A DNA stretch of 64,000 bases from Photobacterium lipolyticum (lineage in GTDB: Bacteria; Pseudomonadota; Gammaproteobacteria; Enterobacterales; Vibrionaceae). Both the position numbers and the translations under genes were made by a program. Positions 8,827-20,995 of the stretch are shown here, in pieces. The stretch lies in assembly GCF_003026475.1 (NCBI RefSeq), contig NZ_PYMC01000005.1, positions 1-64,000 on the forward strand, in the 5' to 3' direction. How positions within the stretch are numbered: the first letter of the stretch is position 1; every line of letters starts with the position of its first letter. The notes beneath the pieces were generated by a model that saw only the letters and a list, made by a program, of their open reading frames with translations, ran no database searches and was not told the origin of the DNA.

Positions 8827-9173
8827 TTTGATTTGTCCTTAATGCTTGATTTTACAACTAATTCCACTTTTCCTGCAGTGGGTGAAGCCACTGTATATGA
8901 ATTTTGTCAGACAAATATTAACTTGGATCAACTAACGGCATATTTACTCTTGAACATTAAAATGTACAGCAGACACTTGCTTGAGTCGTATTCAGCTAGA
9001 TGATGGCTATATGGTTTATATAGCTAAAGTATGGCGAAAAATACCAATCGATAAGTTGATTGTTCATTGCGGTTAAGGCTAATTGATTGAAATTAAAGAA
9101 ATTAAAAGTTGGTCTGTGTTTTGCTCATCTGTTATGCAAAAAAAAGCATGAGTTGTCGATAAAAGGAGTGACA

Positions 9174-9866
9174 ATGACAAGGGCAAATTACACACTGACC
9201 GCCATTCTTCTGGCCGTAGCAGCTTTGTTAACAACAGTTGCTACGTATGCCATCTCGGCTACTAATGAAGAACGTATTATTACGGATGAAATTAAACTAT
9301 CAGCAAGGATGTTAGCTGCTGATAACAGTAACTTTACGTTGAATGTGCCGGTTGGCCAGGTTGAGATTAAGGTAACTGACAGTGACGTTGTCACAATACT
9401 TGTTAAAATAGAAAATAAAGATGTGAGCTGGCCATTTTCTAAGGTCGATTTAGCTAGTGTTGGGCTAAGTAAATATATTGAGGAAAACCAGATAACCCTG
9501 GAGTTGACGGAAGATGATATTAAGCAAGAATGGCAACTGATTCTGCCACGTCAGCTCGCTGTCGCACTTAATATCGGTGTCGGTAATGCTGATATCCAAT
9601 CACTCAGCCAGTCTCTCGATGCAAATGTTGGTGTGGGTTCTGTTTGGCTAAGTGTCGATAATATTGATTATAACCAAATGGAGATCTCTGTTGGTGTGGG
9701 TGAGATCCAGTTGCAAGGCTTTAATCATGGGCAAATATTGAAAGAACGGGTCGTGGTATCAGATCACGTATCGTATCAAGGGAAGGGAACCCATAACGTA
9801 ATGGTTGAGATAGGCGTCGGTGATGTGAATATTAGCCAGGTAATACCGGGCTATTCAACCTTGTGA
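9174..9866 (+). CDS. envelope protein with VGVG beta-repeats (DUF4097-like)
   Basis: A protein of about 230 residues. AAAGGAG lies just before the ATG at 9174, so the upstream extension is excluded. An N-terminal hydrophobic segment (LTAILLAVAALLTTVATYAISA) is a signal peptide or anchor. The body is beta-rich and ends in four spaced repeats: IGVGNADIQSL, VGVGSVWLSV, VGVGEIQLQG and IGVGDVNISQ. This pattern resembles the toastrack or adhesin-like DUF4097 fold, though the family call is tentative. Its function is unknown and it probably faces the periplasm. Confidence 0.7.
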   Translation: MTRANYTLTAILLAVAALLTTVATYAISATNEERIITDEIKLSARMLAADNSNFTLNVPVGQVEIKVTDSDVVTILVKIENKDVSWPFSKVDLASVGLSKYIEENQITLELTEDDIKQEWQLILPRQLAVALNIGVGNADIQSLSQSLDANVGVGSVWLSVDNIDYNQMEISVGVGEIQLQGFNHGQILKERVVVSDHVSYQGKGTHNVMVEIGVGDVNISQVIPGYSTL

Positions 9867-10180
9867 GTAAATTATCAGTCCGGTAAGAAAATTATCGGGG
9901 AAAACACTTCAATTAATGCAAGTCTATTCATTAATTTGACTATTTCGTTGTCTCAGATATCTCAGTTTATCCGAGATAATAGAGCTAAGGAAGTATGTAA
10001 GGAAAACAAAATTCATTCAGTTACACACCGAGTACAAATCAAGATGCAATGTACCGTAGAGCTTATTTGGCCACTACGCTTTTTCCGTCAGTTTCATTTG
10101 TCTTCGCATGTAATGGTATAACGCCATTAATATGGATGAATGAGCCTCCGGCTTTGCCGGAGGTCATTTAACTTTTTCCT
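9867..10180. other. convergent gap with hairpin
   Basis: A 314-bp gap between convergent genes. CCTCCGGC-TTT-GCCGGAGG at 10145-10163 is a strong hairpin that can end transcription from the pigE-like gene, although its T-run is poor on that strand (the plus strand has ACTTTTT nearby). No ORF is supported. Confidence 0.6.
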
Positions 10181-12727
<2,547 letters not shown>

Positions 12728-15202
12728 TTAGTTTTCCGTCATTGTTTGATTGGGTTCATCAGCAGTGATGTACTGTCTGACGTCCAGAGGTAATTCGGGA
12801 CTACGCTGCCAGCCTTTTGTAGTTGCTAAAGTAATGCCATCCCCTTCGTTGTTGTGGTTGACTACCACAGAGAAAAGATTAAGCCGGCGAGGTTCAGTAA
12901 GAGATTGCGCTATCTCCTCGGCATTGAAGTTCGTGATCGTCTTCGCTACAACCTTGAATTGGTTAATAGTCTCTTCCCACTCTTCCTGATGCAGGTTCAT
13001 CAGGCGCATCTGCTTTGAAGTGCGGTTAAATAAAAGTCTTTCTTGATATGTGTTTATCAAAGATAACCCTCCGTTACAGAAATACATCACGGTAATGTTT
13101 TTATTCAACGTCTCGGGATGTGTGAGCAAATTATCAATAAAGGAAGGTAATATGTCGGGCACAATGTCTTTGGCTCCATCGCCAATAAAAGCGATCACAT
13201 TACTCGGGCTGGTGTGTGCCAGGAAGATGCTGGATAGTAAAGCGTCACCCATCAACGCTCTGCCATACCAGCCGGAGAATCCGCGGCGGGTACGACTTAG
13301 GTTTATGATCGCAGAAATGCCACAACGGCCCACATCGTATATTCCTGTATAGTCATATCCCGCAGTCACAATAAGATCTTCGAGAACGTTATTTAGCTCT
13401 GAGAAAAAATAATTCGGTGACATGGGGTTCATAGGAAGTTTACTGACAATATCTGACTGGCTGTCGTAGTACGCCATCATCAGGGACAGCCGTTTTTTCC
13501 TGAGTTCATCATCGACTCGAAGGTTATCGCTGATGTAGTGAAGAAAGGTTTTGCAATCCATCATTAACGGCAGGTCGGTAAAAGGTGCCATATGGGCTGG
13601 GTTATGCGTCAGTTGTACAACGTTGAGCTTTCGCTTCAGCCGGCTTTCAGTAAACGGCGTACAAATTTGTGCAACACGACTCTTTATAAAAAACAGACAC
13701 TGGCTTGCTTTAGGGTTAAGTTGGTTATTGGTATAGAGATAACTGTAGACTCGAGGGCTGAGACCATAGATAGATAATGTTCCCAGATAGTTAGCATTTA
13801 GTTTACCGTTAATATATTTCTGCGCTGAGCCGGGGTAAGCGAGAGAGTCTACCAGTGCAATGCCTGCACGTTCAGCGACGCTTTGAACTAAATCTACTTC
13901 TTCCTGATCTAATGCCCCTAGCTGCCACACCACTTTATCAGGCCCCTCATTTAGTAATGCCAAGGCCTTATCAAGTGCAACTTGAGTTGATTCAGTGACA
14001 GCTGATGTTTTTTCTGCGGGACCAAATTCTCGTCTATCACACACCATGTGGTTGAGGGGGCTTACCGCGTTCAATACTTTCTGAGTGACCAGTAAAATAA
14101 CAGGACCATTCGCCTGGTGGTAATATTCAAAGGCTTGTTCAAGATCTTGTTCAATCTCTTCGACTTCGCTCATATAGACAAAAGGTATACCGCGGGCGGT
14201 TAGTACTTCCCGGGTATCTTCAGTCGAAGTAATCGTACTCTGAAAGGAATACCATTGATTAACACAACTCTCAGCAACGATTATAAACCCTTGTGCCGAC
14301 GCTTCTTTAAGATTAGTCAATGTGCCTTTGAATTCGTCGACCATCGCACTGGTGACAATGATTAAGAATGGTTTTTGATATAATTGCCAATTAGCCAGCG
14401 CACCGCAGGCTAATGAATGCTCATTGGCCCCTCGAAGTACAGTGCCGCCGTAGCTTGGGGCCTCCCGGTCAACATAACCAATCAGATTCGAAACAATTGA
14501 ACCGGTATAGTATAACCCCAGCCAATTCTGGTTTGCGTGTTTGGAAAGAAATTCTAAAAGTTGTTCGCCGAGGGTATTATGATGTTTCATGTCATCTCGT
14601 GGTTTAACTCGTCGATTGAGATAATTCATTTCGTAAAAATCCATCCAGAAATAAAGCAACTCAGTTTGTAACGCTGAAGTTGTTTCAGAGCGGACAACTT
14701 CACGATACTGTTGTGGTAAATGACGGACTTTGCGTCGAGTATTTTTAATAAAGGTGACAGTTGAAAAAAATGAGTGAAAAAATGGGATGTAAGCTTTACT
14801 CAAGGCTTGATAAAAGCCGAGCAACTGCTCATCAATAATTTCAATTGAATCCTCTTCCCTGCCTACAGAGGCATGATCATAATAAAGCATACCGACTTGA
14901 AAAGTTTCACCTTCATATAAAGCGTGGTTATTAATAACTTTTTCAGTTGCCTGGGCTACACTGTTAGCTTGGATAAGCTGAATATTCATTGTCCTTTTTT
15001 TACTGCGAAAATACTCAATAGCCTTAAACTTTGTTTCTTGATAAAGTTCAGCCGGAACTTGCTCTTGCCGTCGAAAAGAAAACTCAGCATCTAGTTCAAC
15101 GAGGTCGAATACATGCTCTTTTATGTCATTAAGTACACCTAAAGTTGTATCAAAAAATAACTGGCTTTGAGTGATGACAACTATGCCCATAGTTATATTC
15201 AC
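12728..15202 (-). CDS. PigD-like ThDP-dependent enzyme
   Basis: 824 residues. After an N-terminal ~200-residue extension there is a PYR-type domain with the activating glutamate in GANEHSLACGAL (Glu261), a central domain, and a PP domain. The PP domain has the metal-binding FIGDG at 674-676 and the distal Asn at CNG near 710. PigD, the closest known architecture I can name, adds an acetyl unit from pyruvate to an enal in a Stetter-type reaction. The GTG at 15202 is chosen because GGAGAG stands seven bases upstream; an ATG lies four codons later. Acetolactate synthase is less likely because of the long N-terminus and the PigE-like partner. First gene of the two-gene operon. Confidence 0.8.
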   Translation of the reverse strand: MNITMGIVVITQSQLFFDTTLGVLNDIKEHVFDLVELDAEFSFRRQEQVPAELYQETKFKAIEYFRSKKRTMNIQLIQANSVAQATEKVINNHALYEGETFQVGMLYYDHASVGREEDSIEIIDEQLLGFYQALSKAYIPFFHSFFSTVTFIKNTRRKVRHLPQQYREVVRSETTSALQTELLYFWMDFYEMNYLNRRVKPRDDMKHHNTLGEQLLEFLSKHANQNWLGLYYTGSIVSNLIGYVDREAPSYGGTVLRGANEHSLACGALANWQLYQKPFLIIVTSAMVDEFKGTLTNLKEASAQGFIIVAESCVNQWYSFQSTITSTEDTREVLTARGIPFVYMSEVEEIEQDLEQAFEYYHQANGPVILLVTQKVLNAVSPLNHMVCDRREFGPAEKTSAVTESTQVALDKALALLNEGPDKVVWQLGALDQEEVDLVQSVAERAGIALVDSLAYPGSAQKYINGKLNANYLGTLSIYGLSPRVYSYLYTNNQLNPKASQCLFFIKSRVAQICTPFTESRLKRKLNVVQLTHNPAHMAPFTDLPLMMDCKTFLHYISDNLRVDDELRKKRLSLMMAYYDSQSDIVSKLPMNPMSPNYFFSELNNVLEDLIVTAGYDYTGIYDVGRCGISAIINLSRTRRGFSGWYGRALMGDALLSSIFLAHTSPSNVIAFIGDGAKDIVPDILPSFIDNLLTHPETLNKNITVMYFCNGGLSLINTYQERLLFNRTSKQMRLMNLHQEEWEETINQFKVVAKTITNFNAEEIAQSLTEPRRLNLFSVVVNHNNEGDGITLATTKGWQRSPELPLDVRQYITADEPNQTMTEN

Positions 15203-15832
15203 GTGATATCTCTCCGTATTGAATTTTTGATTTAAAAAGTATTGTTCGATAAGTAAATATATAGTTTGTACAGTTTATCCTGCGAGGTTCGGCGGGCGGA
15301 AACTCACAGCGGATTCACTTGTTGATGTTTTTAAGAATAATATCCTAAGAATGGTTTTAAACACGAAGAGGCTAACAAATTGAAAGGTAAAACTTCACAA
15401 ATAAATCGTAACAGTTTGCGATAGCGTCGATTCTGTCGCAAAGTCGATCTGAAACTAATATCTATCAAACTAAATGGATGAGCAATAACGACATTAATTA
15501 TATATAAGCGGGGGTATTGATATGTTCCTAATTAAAGCGCAAGATGTTGTTTTATTTATCAATATATAAAAGTAGGCTGTTGACCGCTTTAGGTTCGCTA
15601 ATATAGATTGAATGCGACATATTTGACTGAAGCTAAATATTAAAATGGCACTCATTATATTTGTAATGGGAATAGCTTCTCATTGACTCGGTAGTATACG
15701 GGGTATACCGTGTCAGGAATGTTTAAGCTGGCATTGAAATACCTCTGGTACATACACGGCTGTCACCGATGGGTGTATTGGTATACAAAACCGAGTTATT
15801 TACCAGCAGAAGGCTTCAGGGTAGGAGAAGTT
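15203..15832. promoter_or_regulatory. divergent promoter region between pigD-like and lysR
   Basis: About 630 bp of AT-rich DNA. GTATAC-GGG-GTATAC at 15694-15708 is an inverted repeat, and GGTATAC recurs near 15780. Either could be a LysR-type operator. The frame upstream of the LysR ATG is not considered coding, because a good ribosome site sits at the internal ATG. Confidence 0.4.
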
Positions 15833-16726
15833 ATGAATAAGTTGTTATCTTTTGAAGCATTACTCGTGCTGGATGCGATTGACCGTCGTGGTAGTTTCGC
15901 TGCTGCTTCTGAGGAGCTAGGCAGAGCTCCATCCTCATTGAGTTACCAGGTTCAAAAACTCGAACAAGATTTAGATCTGGTGATCTTTGACCGTTCAGGG
16001 CATCGCGCGGTATTTACCAAAGCTGGTCAACTGTTATTGGAACGCGGGCGTCTGCTTCTTTCTGCGGCTGATGACATGATTTCAGATGCCAGTGCGCTTG
16101 CCCATGGTTGGGAGTTGGATATCAACATCGCTTTTGATGGTCTGATTAGCCTGAAAGGGATGTTGCCGCTGGTGGATGAACTAGCTAAAGAAAGTAAAAC
16201 ACGAATTCGATTTACGGAAGAAATTCTGGCCGGGGGCTGGGAGGCGTTAGCTCGGGATCGAGCTGACATTTTAATTGCACCTGCGCCAAGTGTTGCGCCT
16301 CCGGAAGTGAAAATACTACCGCTGGGCAAGCTCGATACTATTTGGGTTGCGCACCCTGACCATCCCATTCATCAACATGATAACCCGTTAGACCCTGCTG
16401 TTCGCCTGCAATATCGCGGTATTGCCGTTGCTGATACAGCTCGAAACATGCCACCGTTATCACATAATATTTTAGATGAACAACCGTTACTTACTGTTAG
16501 CACCATGAATGATAAATTGATAGCTTTGAAAGAAGGAGTCGGCATTGGAACCTTATCACATTGTTATGCTTCCGATGCACTCGAAAAAGGTGAGCTGGTC
16601 GTGATTGGTGATGATCCTATTCATGAACTAGACATGGTTCTGGCCTGGAACCGTACCCGAATGGGCAAAGCAAAAATCTGGTGTATTAAACACATCGAGA
16701 ATCTATGGAAAAAACAGCTGCAGTAA
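15833..16726 (+). CDS. LysR-family transcriptional regulator, divergent to the pigDE-like operon
   Basis: A 297-residue LTTR. The N-terminal winged helix-turn-helix is in ALLVLDAIDRRGSFAAASEEL and the following SSLSYQVQKLEQDL. The effector-binding domain runs from about residue 90. The ATG at 15833 has GGAG seven bases before it; a frame reaching to 15710 has no such site. LTTRs commonly control the divergently transcribed neighbour, so regulation of the pigDE-like operon by a small metabolite is inferred. The ligand is unknown. Confidence 0.85.
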   Translation: MNKLLSFEALLVLDAIDRRGSFAAASEELGRAPSSLSYQVQKLEQDLDLVIFDRSGHRAVFTKAGQLLLERGRLLLSAADDMISDASALAHGWELDINIAFDGLISLKGMLPLVDELAKESKTRIRFTEEILAGGWEALARDRADILIAPAPSVAPPEVKILPLGKLDTIWVAHPDHPIHQHDNPLDPAVRLQYRGIAVADTARNMPPLSHNILDEQPLLTVSTMNDKLIALKEGVGIGTLSHCYASDALEKGELVVIGDDPIHELDMVLAWNRTRMGKAKIWCIKHIENLWKKQLQ

Positions 16727-16760
16727 GAACTGTGGCAGTTGGGAATAATGGAAAAAACTA

Positions 16761-16797
16761 AGGCGCTCTGCCAGTAATGAGCGCCTGTTCTCTTTTT
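16761..16797. terminator. bidirectional terminator between lysR and pat
   Basis: AGGCGCTC and GAGCGCCT pair around a ten-base loop, followed by TCTTTTT on the plus strand and TTAGTTTTTT on the minus strand. It serves both convergent genes. Confidence 0.85.
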
Positions 16798-16804
16798 ATT
16801 AGAT

Positions 16805-19507
16805 TTACTCACCAGTATTGAGAGGAAGCAACATCTCAACAATGCCATCTTCCATCTGAATATCGATTTTAAAGCCAACTTTCTGCGCCAGCATAATCAT
16901 CCCGTGGTTGGAAGGCATGGTCATTCCGGTTATACGAGCCATACCACGCTGCGTGCAGTACCGAATGATTTTCTCCATTAATATCCGGCCTAACCCGATA
17001 CCCTTTAAGTCAGATCTGACTAAAATAGCAAACTCGGCTTCTTGGTTGTCGGGGTCGGATAATGCGCGAGTCACCCCTAAAATAACCTCTTCTTTTTCAC
17101 CATTTACATTGGTTATTTCGCTGATGGCGACAAAGGCCATTTCACGGTCGTAATCAATTTGGGTCAAGTTTGCCATGGCTTCATGGTTAAATTCGCCCAT
17201 ATCAGAGAAGAAGCGTTTATACAGATCATCCACCGATACTGCAGAGATAAAAGCTTTATGCATCGGCTCATCTTCCGGAAGAATCGGGCGCAGCAAAATG
17301 GCTCGGCCATCTTTTAAAGTGAATTGCTCTTCATGTTCTTTGGGGTAGGGTCGAATAGCTAATCGAGCCTGTTTATCACCTTTAAAATGGTGAATCGTCA
17401 TCGAGGCATCAATGACTGTCATATCATCGCCTGCAGCCAGTAGCGGGTGAATATCAAAATCAACAATTTCAGGGCAATCGATGATTAGTTGAGAAATTTT
17501 CACCAGCAACTGACACAGGGCGGGAATGTCGAGACGCTCAGGCAGATTGCGGTGTTTAACTTTCCCCGTTTTAATGGCATTAATAACCAGATAGCGCGCC
17601 AGTGCCATGTTTAATGGTGGAATAGCAACGGCTGCATCTTTGTGTATATCCCAGTCTGCGGCGTCATCACCAATCAGAATAACCGGCCCGAAGACCGGGT
17701 CGTTGTGAACTGAAATTCGCAGTTCCTGGGCACCGGCACGATTCGCCATTCGTTGTACCAGTAAACCGTCAATACGCGCACTCGGATAGTTCAGTGCTAC
17801 TCGGTCTAAAATAGCCTGAGCGCCGTTAGCGACTTCTGAAGCATTACGTAAATGTAGCAACACACCGTGTATTTCCGACTTGTGGCGAATATCGGGCGAA
17901 CGGAGTTTGACTGCAACCGGATAGCCAATTTGTTCAGCAATGTGGACGGCTTCTGAAGAATCAGAAGCTATCCAGGTTGGCAGCGTTTTAAAGCCGTAGC
18001 TTTCCAGTACAGGACGCACTTCATGTGTTTCCAAATGAGATATGCCCTGAGAAATCATATGATTCAATACATCATGAACATGGCGAGGGTTACTGGGGGT
18101 TTCACCAAATGAAACGGGTGTTTCCATCAGCTGCTTTTGGTTTTGCCGATAATCAACCAGGTGCATGAATGCAGAAATGGCACTTTCAGGTGTTCGATAA
18201 GCGGGAAAGCCCGCGGCGGTAAAAATATTGCGCGATATAATCGCTTCATTCTCGCCGGTCCAGTTACTCAAAATGTTAAAACGTTTAGTTCGGGGATGAG
18301 ATTGAAGCACACTCACCAAGCATTTGGCGGTTTCGCTACCCGGGGCAATGGCTGACGGTGAGTGTATGATCAGTAGAGCATCAAAATCATCGCTATCGAG
18401 AAGGATCTCAATCGCTTTTACATAACGGGTAATATCGGCATCGCCGATAATATCGATAGGGTTCGCATGTGACCAGCATGCCGGCAATACACCAGAGAGT
18501 TTCGCCATCGTTTCAGGGCTCAACGCCGCTAATTTACCACCGCGGTCAGATAAGGCATCAACGGCCATAATCGCCGGGCCACCACCATTAGTAAGAATGG
18601 CTAATCGTTCCCCGCGCAGGGGAACGGAATGGGCTAATGTTTCAACGGCTGTAAACAACTCATGGGTATTGTTGACTCGTAGCATACCAGAGCGCCGAAT
18701 GGCGGCGTCATACACAGCATCCAGCCCGACTTCACCTCCAGTGTGCAACTGTGCTGCTGCGCTACCAGCTCGAGTGCGGCCACTTTTCAGTACCAATATC
18801 CGGCGATTACGCGCAGCGGCTCGGGCCGCAGACATAAAGCGGCGGGCATCTTTGATTGAATCCACATAGAGCAAGATAGCATCCGTTTTGCTGTCGCGGC
18901 ACAGGTAATCGAGAAGCTCTGCAAAGTTGATGTCGCAGGCATCACCGATTGAGAGAAACGTCGAGAAACCGATACTTTTGTTTTTCGCCCAATCCAGAAT
19001 GGTGGTACACACTGCGGCTGACTGAGAAATAAAAGCAATATTGCCTTTATTTGCGGCAATAGGAGAGAAAGAGGCATTGAGGTTCAGCCACGGCAGAATT
19101 AGTCCTATACTGTTTGGGCCGACGATGCGCATACCATGTTTTGTGGCAACTTGGCACATGCAAGCTTCTTCTGTTTGCCCGTCACTGTTAATAGGCATAT
19201 TCATACCCGCAGCCAGCACGATAGCAACTTTAACGCCTTTTTTACCAAGCTGATCGATAATATCGACATTTCGGTGAGCGTTGGTACAAACAATGGCTAA
19301 ATCTGGAATTCGGGGCAGGCTGTCAATTGTAGGGTAGGCAAGTACGCCAGCAACGGCGTCATATTTTGGGGTGACAGGCATAATAGGACCGTGAAAGCTG
19401 CCTGACAGCAAATTACGGATCACTATATTTCCGGCGCGATTAGGGTTATCTGATGCGCCAATTACCGTAATGGATTTCGGCTTTAGGAGTTTATCCAATC
19501 CACCCAT
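16805..19507 (-). CDS. Pat/YfiQ protein lysine acetyltransferase
   Basis: 900 residues (E. coli YfiQ/PatZ is 886). Residues 1-~690 resemble NDP-forming acyl-CoA synthetase: a CoA-binding SITVIGASDNPNRAGNIV start, ligase-type segments, and an ATP-grasp part (HETHEVRPVLESYGFKTLPTW). The C-terminal ~160 residues are a GNAT acetyltransferase with the acetyl-CoA loop VRSDLKGIGLGRILM. The enzyme transfers acetyl groups from acetyl-CoA to lysines, classically silencing acetyl-CoA synthetase and tying it to central metabolism. It stands alone on the minus strand. Confidence 0.93.
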   Translation of the reverse strand: MGGLDKLLKPKSITVIGASDNPNRAGNIVIRNLLSGSFHGPIMPVTPKYDAVAGVLAYPTIDSLPRIPDLAIVCTNAHRNVDIIDQLGKKGVKVAIVLAAGMNMPINSDGQTEEACMCQVATKHGMRIVGPNSIGLILPWLNLNASFSPIAANKGNIAFISQSAAVCTTILDWAKNKSIGFSTFLSIGDACDINFAELLDYLCRDSKTDAILLYVDSIKDARRFMSAARAAARNRRILVLKSGRTRAGSAAAQLHTGGEVGLDAVYDAAIRRSGMLRVNNTHELFTAVETLAHSVPLRGERLAILTNGGGPAIMAVDALSDRGGKLAALSPETMAKLSGVLPACWSHANPIDIIGDADITRYVKAIEILLDSDDFDALLIIHSPSAIAPGSETAKCLVSVLQSHPRTKRFNILSNWTGENEAIISRNIFTAAGFPAYRTPESAISAFMHLVDYRQNQKQLMETPVSFGETPSNPRHVHDVLNHMISQGISHLETHEVRPVLESYGFKTLPTWIASDSSEAVHIAEQIGYPVAVKLRSPDIRHKSEIHGVLLHLRNASEVANGAQAILDRVALNYPSARIDGLLVQRMANRAGAQELRISVHNDPVFGPVILIGDDAADWDIHKDAAVAIPPLNMALARYLVINAIKTGKVKHRNLPERLDIPALCQLLVKISQLIIDCPEIVDFDIHPLLAAGDDMTVIDASMTIHHFKGDKQARLAIRPYPKEHEEQFTLKDGRAILLRPILPEDEPMHKAFISAVSVDDLYKRFFSDMGEFNHEAMANLTQIDYDREMAFVAISEITNVNGEKEEVILGVTRALSDPDNQEAEFAILVRSDLKGIGLGRILMEKIIRYCTQRGMARITGMTMPSNHGMIMLAQKVGFKIDIQMEDGIVEMLLPLNTGE

Positions 19508-19648
19508 GTTTTCATCCCGAATAATTTTCTTTTATATTAGCTAAACCGCGGGAGAGTTTCCGGCTAAAGTGTGGGGGCTGTGATCAAACCCAAGCTCTTT
19601 TAAATAAGCGCTTGAGTTTGAGCGACTTGTTGCCTCTTTGTCGGTGTA

Positions 19649-20158
19649 TTAGATCTGATAGCGGGTTTTGTCACCGATATCGTAATGAAGTGGCATGCGC
19701 CATTTAGAGAATGCTGCAACAGCTAATAATATGGCACCAGACATACTGAACACCATGCTGATTTGAGGTTGATTAAAGACCAGGCAAAACCAAAAGCCTG
19801 CAAGGGCTACGGGTGTCATTAACAGCGCCTTTAACTGAAAGCAAAAATATTCTTTAATCGCCAGTGCGCTAAAGGTAAATAAAGCAGCCCCTAATGCCAA
19901 AGGTTGCCATAGCCCGGTTAACAACCAAATCGCTGCGAATAGTCCGCTTCCCTGAATAAGCCAGCGAAAGCGTTTGTCATAAACATGAACGGTACTGGAC
20001 GCGATTAATGCGGCAATAATCAGTGCAGATGTGGCAAACTCAGCTTCCCAGGCAACGATAGACATAGCTGCTGCCGAAAGGGTCAGCGCACAGCGATAAA
20101 GCAAAACGGTCAGTTTATCTAACCCGTCCAAATCGCTCTGAATGTGGGGATCGGCCAT
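19649..20158 (-). CDS. DUF2301-like integral membrane protein
   Basis: 169 residues with about five transmembrane segments (LSAAAMSIVAWEAEFA, ALIIAALIASSTVHVY, FAAIWLLTGLWQPLALGAAL, LLMTPVALAGFWFCLVF, MSGAILLAVAAFS). The pattern fits the DUF2301 family of small gammaproteobacterial membrane proteins, whose function is unknown. The family call is tentative. It is transcribed towards pat with a 141-bp gap. Confidence 0.65.
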   Translation of the reverse strand: MADPHIQSDLDGLDKLTVLLYRCALTLSAAAMSIVAWEAEFATSALIIAALIASSTVHVYDKRFRWLIQGSGLFAAIWLLTGLWQPLALGAALFTFSALAIKEYFCFQLKALLMTPVALAGFWFCLVFNQPQISMVFSMSGAILLAVAAFSKWRMPLHYDIGDKTRYQI

Positions 20159-20253
20159 TGTTTACTCCAATATTGTCAAAAACACGGTATTGTACTGTCC
20201 ATAATTTCGAAAGAGAATCGGATTCATGTGACATGTGGCTGATAGTTATTGAT

Positions 20254-20268
20254 CTAACGTCACGTTAG
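20254..20268. promoter_or_regulatory. palindrome upstream of SPOR lipoprotein gene
   Basis: CTAACGT-C-ACGTTAG is a perfect 7-1-7 palindrome 62 bp before the start codon, in a divergent promoter region. It is a possible operator; no regulator is recognised. Confidence 0.35.
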
Positions 20269-20329
20269 GGTTGATTGGGACTCCATCCAGCGGCAAAATG
20301 AAAACAGAAATTGTTTTGGCAGAGTAATA

Positions 20330-20923
20330 ATGAAAAAAATCGCCGTTTTAGTCGTCGTAACGGCATTAGCCGGTTGCGCATCAGATAATGAAACAACACA
20401 AATCATCAGTTCATCGTCGGAAGAGGTTTATACTACAGAGCAGATAACTGAGATAGCGCAAATGCGTGATGCCAAGGTTGAGAAAGAGTCTGTTGTCCTA
20501 AAAGAGGAAGTCGCTAAAGCTCCCGTCCAAAAGGTGGTTAGGGTTGATTCATCGAAAGAGCTGCAGTCAACAAAAGTGACGCCACCTCAAAAACAAGCAA
20601 AACCGACGCAAACCAAGCCGGATTATAAGTATTCAAGCATTGCAAATCACGGCTATACCATTCAAGTGCTAGCACTTAGTCATAATCAGAGTTTTTCAAC
20701 CTATCTGAATAAGCTGCCTTCCAATCAACCGGTATGGATGAATAAGAAAAAGCTTGAAGGTCTGCCTTGGTATACCTTGTTATTTGGTCAGTATGAAACA
20801 CGCGCAGAGGCGAAAAGAGCATTAAATGCCTTACCGCAAGATGTGAAAGCTTATGGTCCGTTTATTCGTAGCCTGGATGAAATTAAAGCGTCTTCTACTC
20901 CAAAATTAACAAAGTTAAACTAG
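20330..20923 (+). CDS. SPOR-domain lipoprotein, paralogue of 137-541
   Basis: A 197-residue lipoprotein with signal MKKIAVLVVVTALAGC. A ~90-residue Glu/Lys/Thr-rich linker follows, then a C-terminal SPOR domain (YTIQVLALSHN through GPFIRSLDEIK). The SPOR part parallels the gene at 137-541 closely, sharing IQVLALS, PVWMN/PIWVN, W(Y)...YG/FGQ(D)F, EAKRA/EAKRV and YGPF/QGPF. The long linker would let the domain reach peptidoglycan from the outer membrane. A strong terminator follows. Confidence 0.8.
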   Translation: MKKIAVLVVVTALAGCASDNETTQIISSSSEEVYTTEQITEIAQMRDAKVEKESVVLKEEVAKAPVQKVVRVDSSKELQSTKVTPPQKQAKPTQTKPDYKYSSIANHGYTIQVLALSHNQSFSTYLNKLPSNQPVWMNKKKLEGLPWYTLLFGQYETRAEAKRALNALPQDVKAYGPFIRSLDEIKASSTPKLTKLN

Positions 20924-20939
20924 GCATGAACAACCTAAG

Positions 20940-20967
20940 AAAAAGAGAGCTTATATGCGCTCTTTTT
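20940..20967 (+). terminator. rho-independent terminator after SPOR gene
   Basis: AAAAAGAG...CTCTTTTT arms with an AGC/GCG core and a T-run. Confidence 0.75.
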
Positions 20968-20995
20968 CTGATGGTGCTATTTAAGCAGGCTAACA

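Noticed and set aside
12728..15202. Acetolactate synthase or other standard decarboxylase
   Set aside because: The long N-terminal extension, size and PigE-like partner fit the PigD type better than IlvB-type enzymes.
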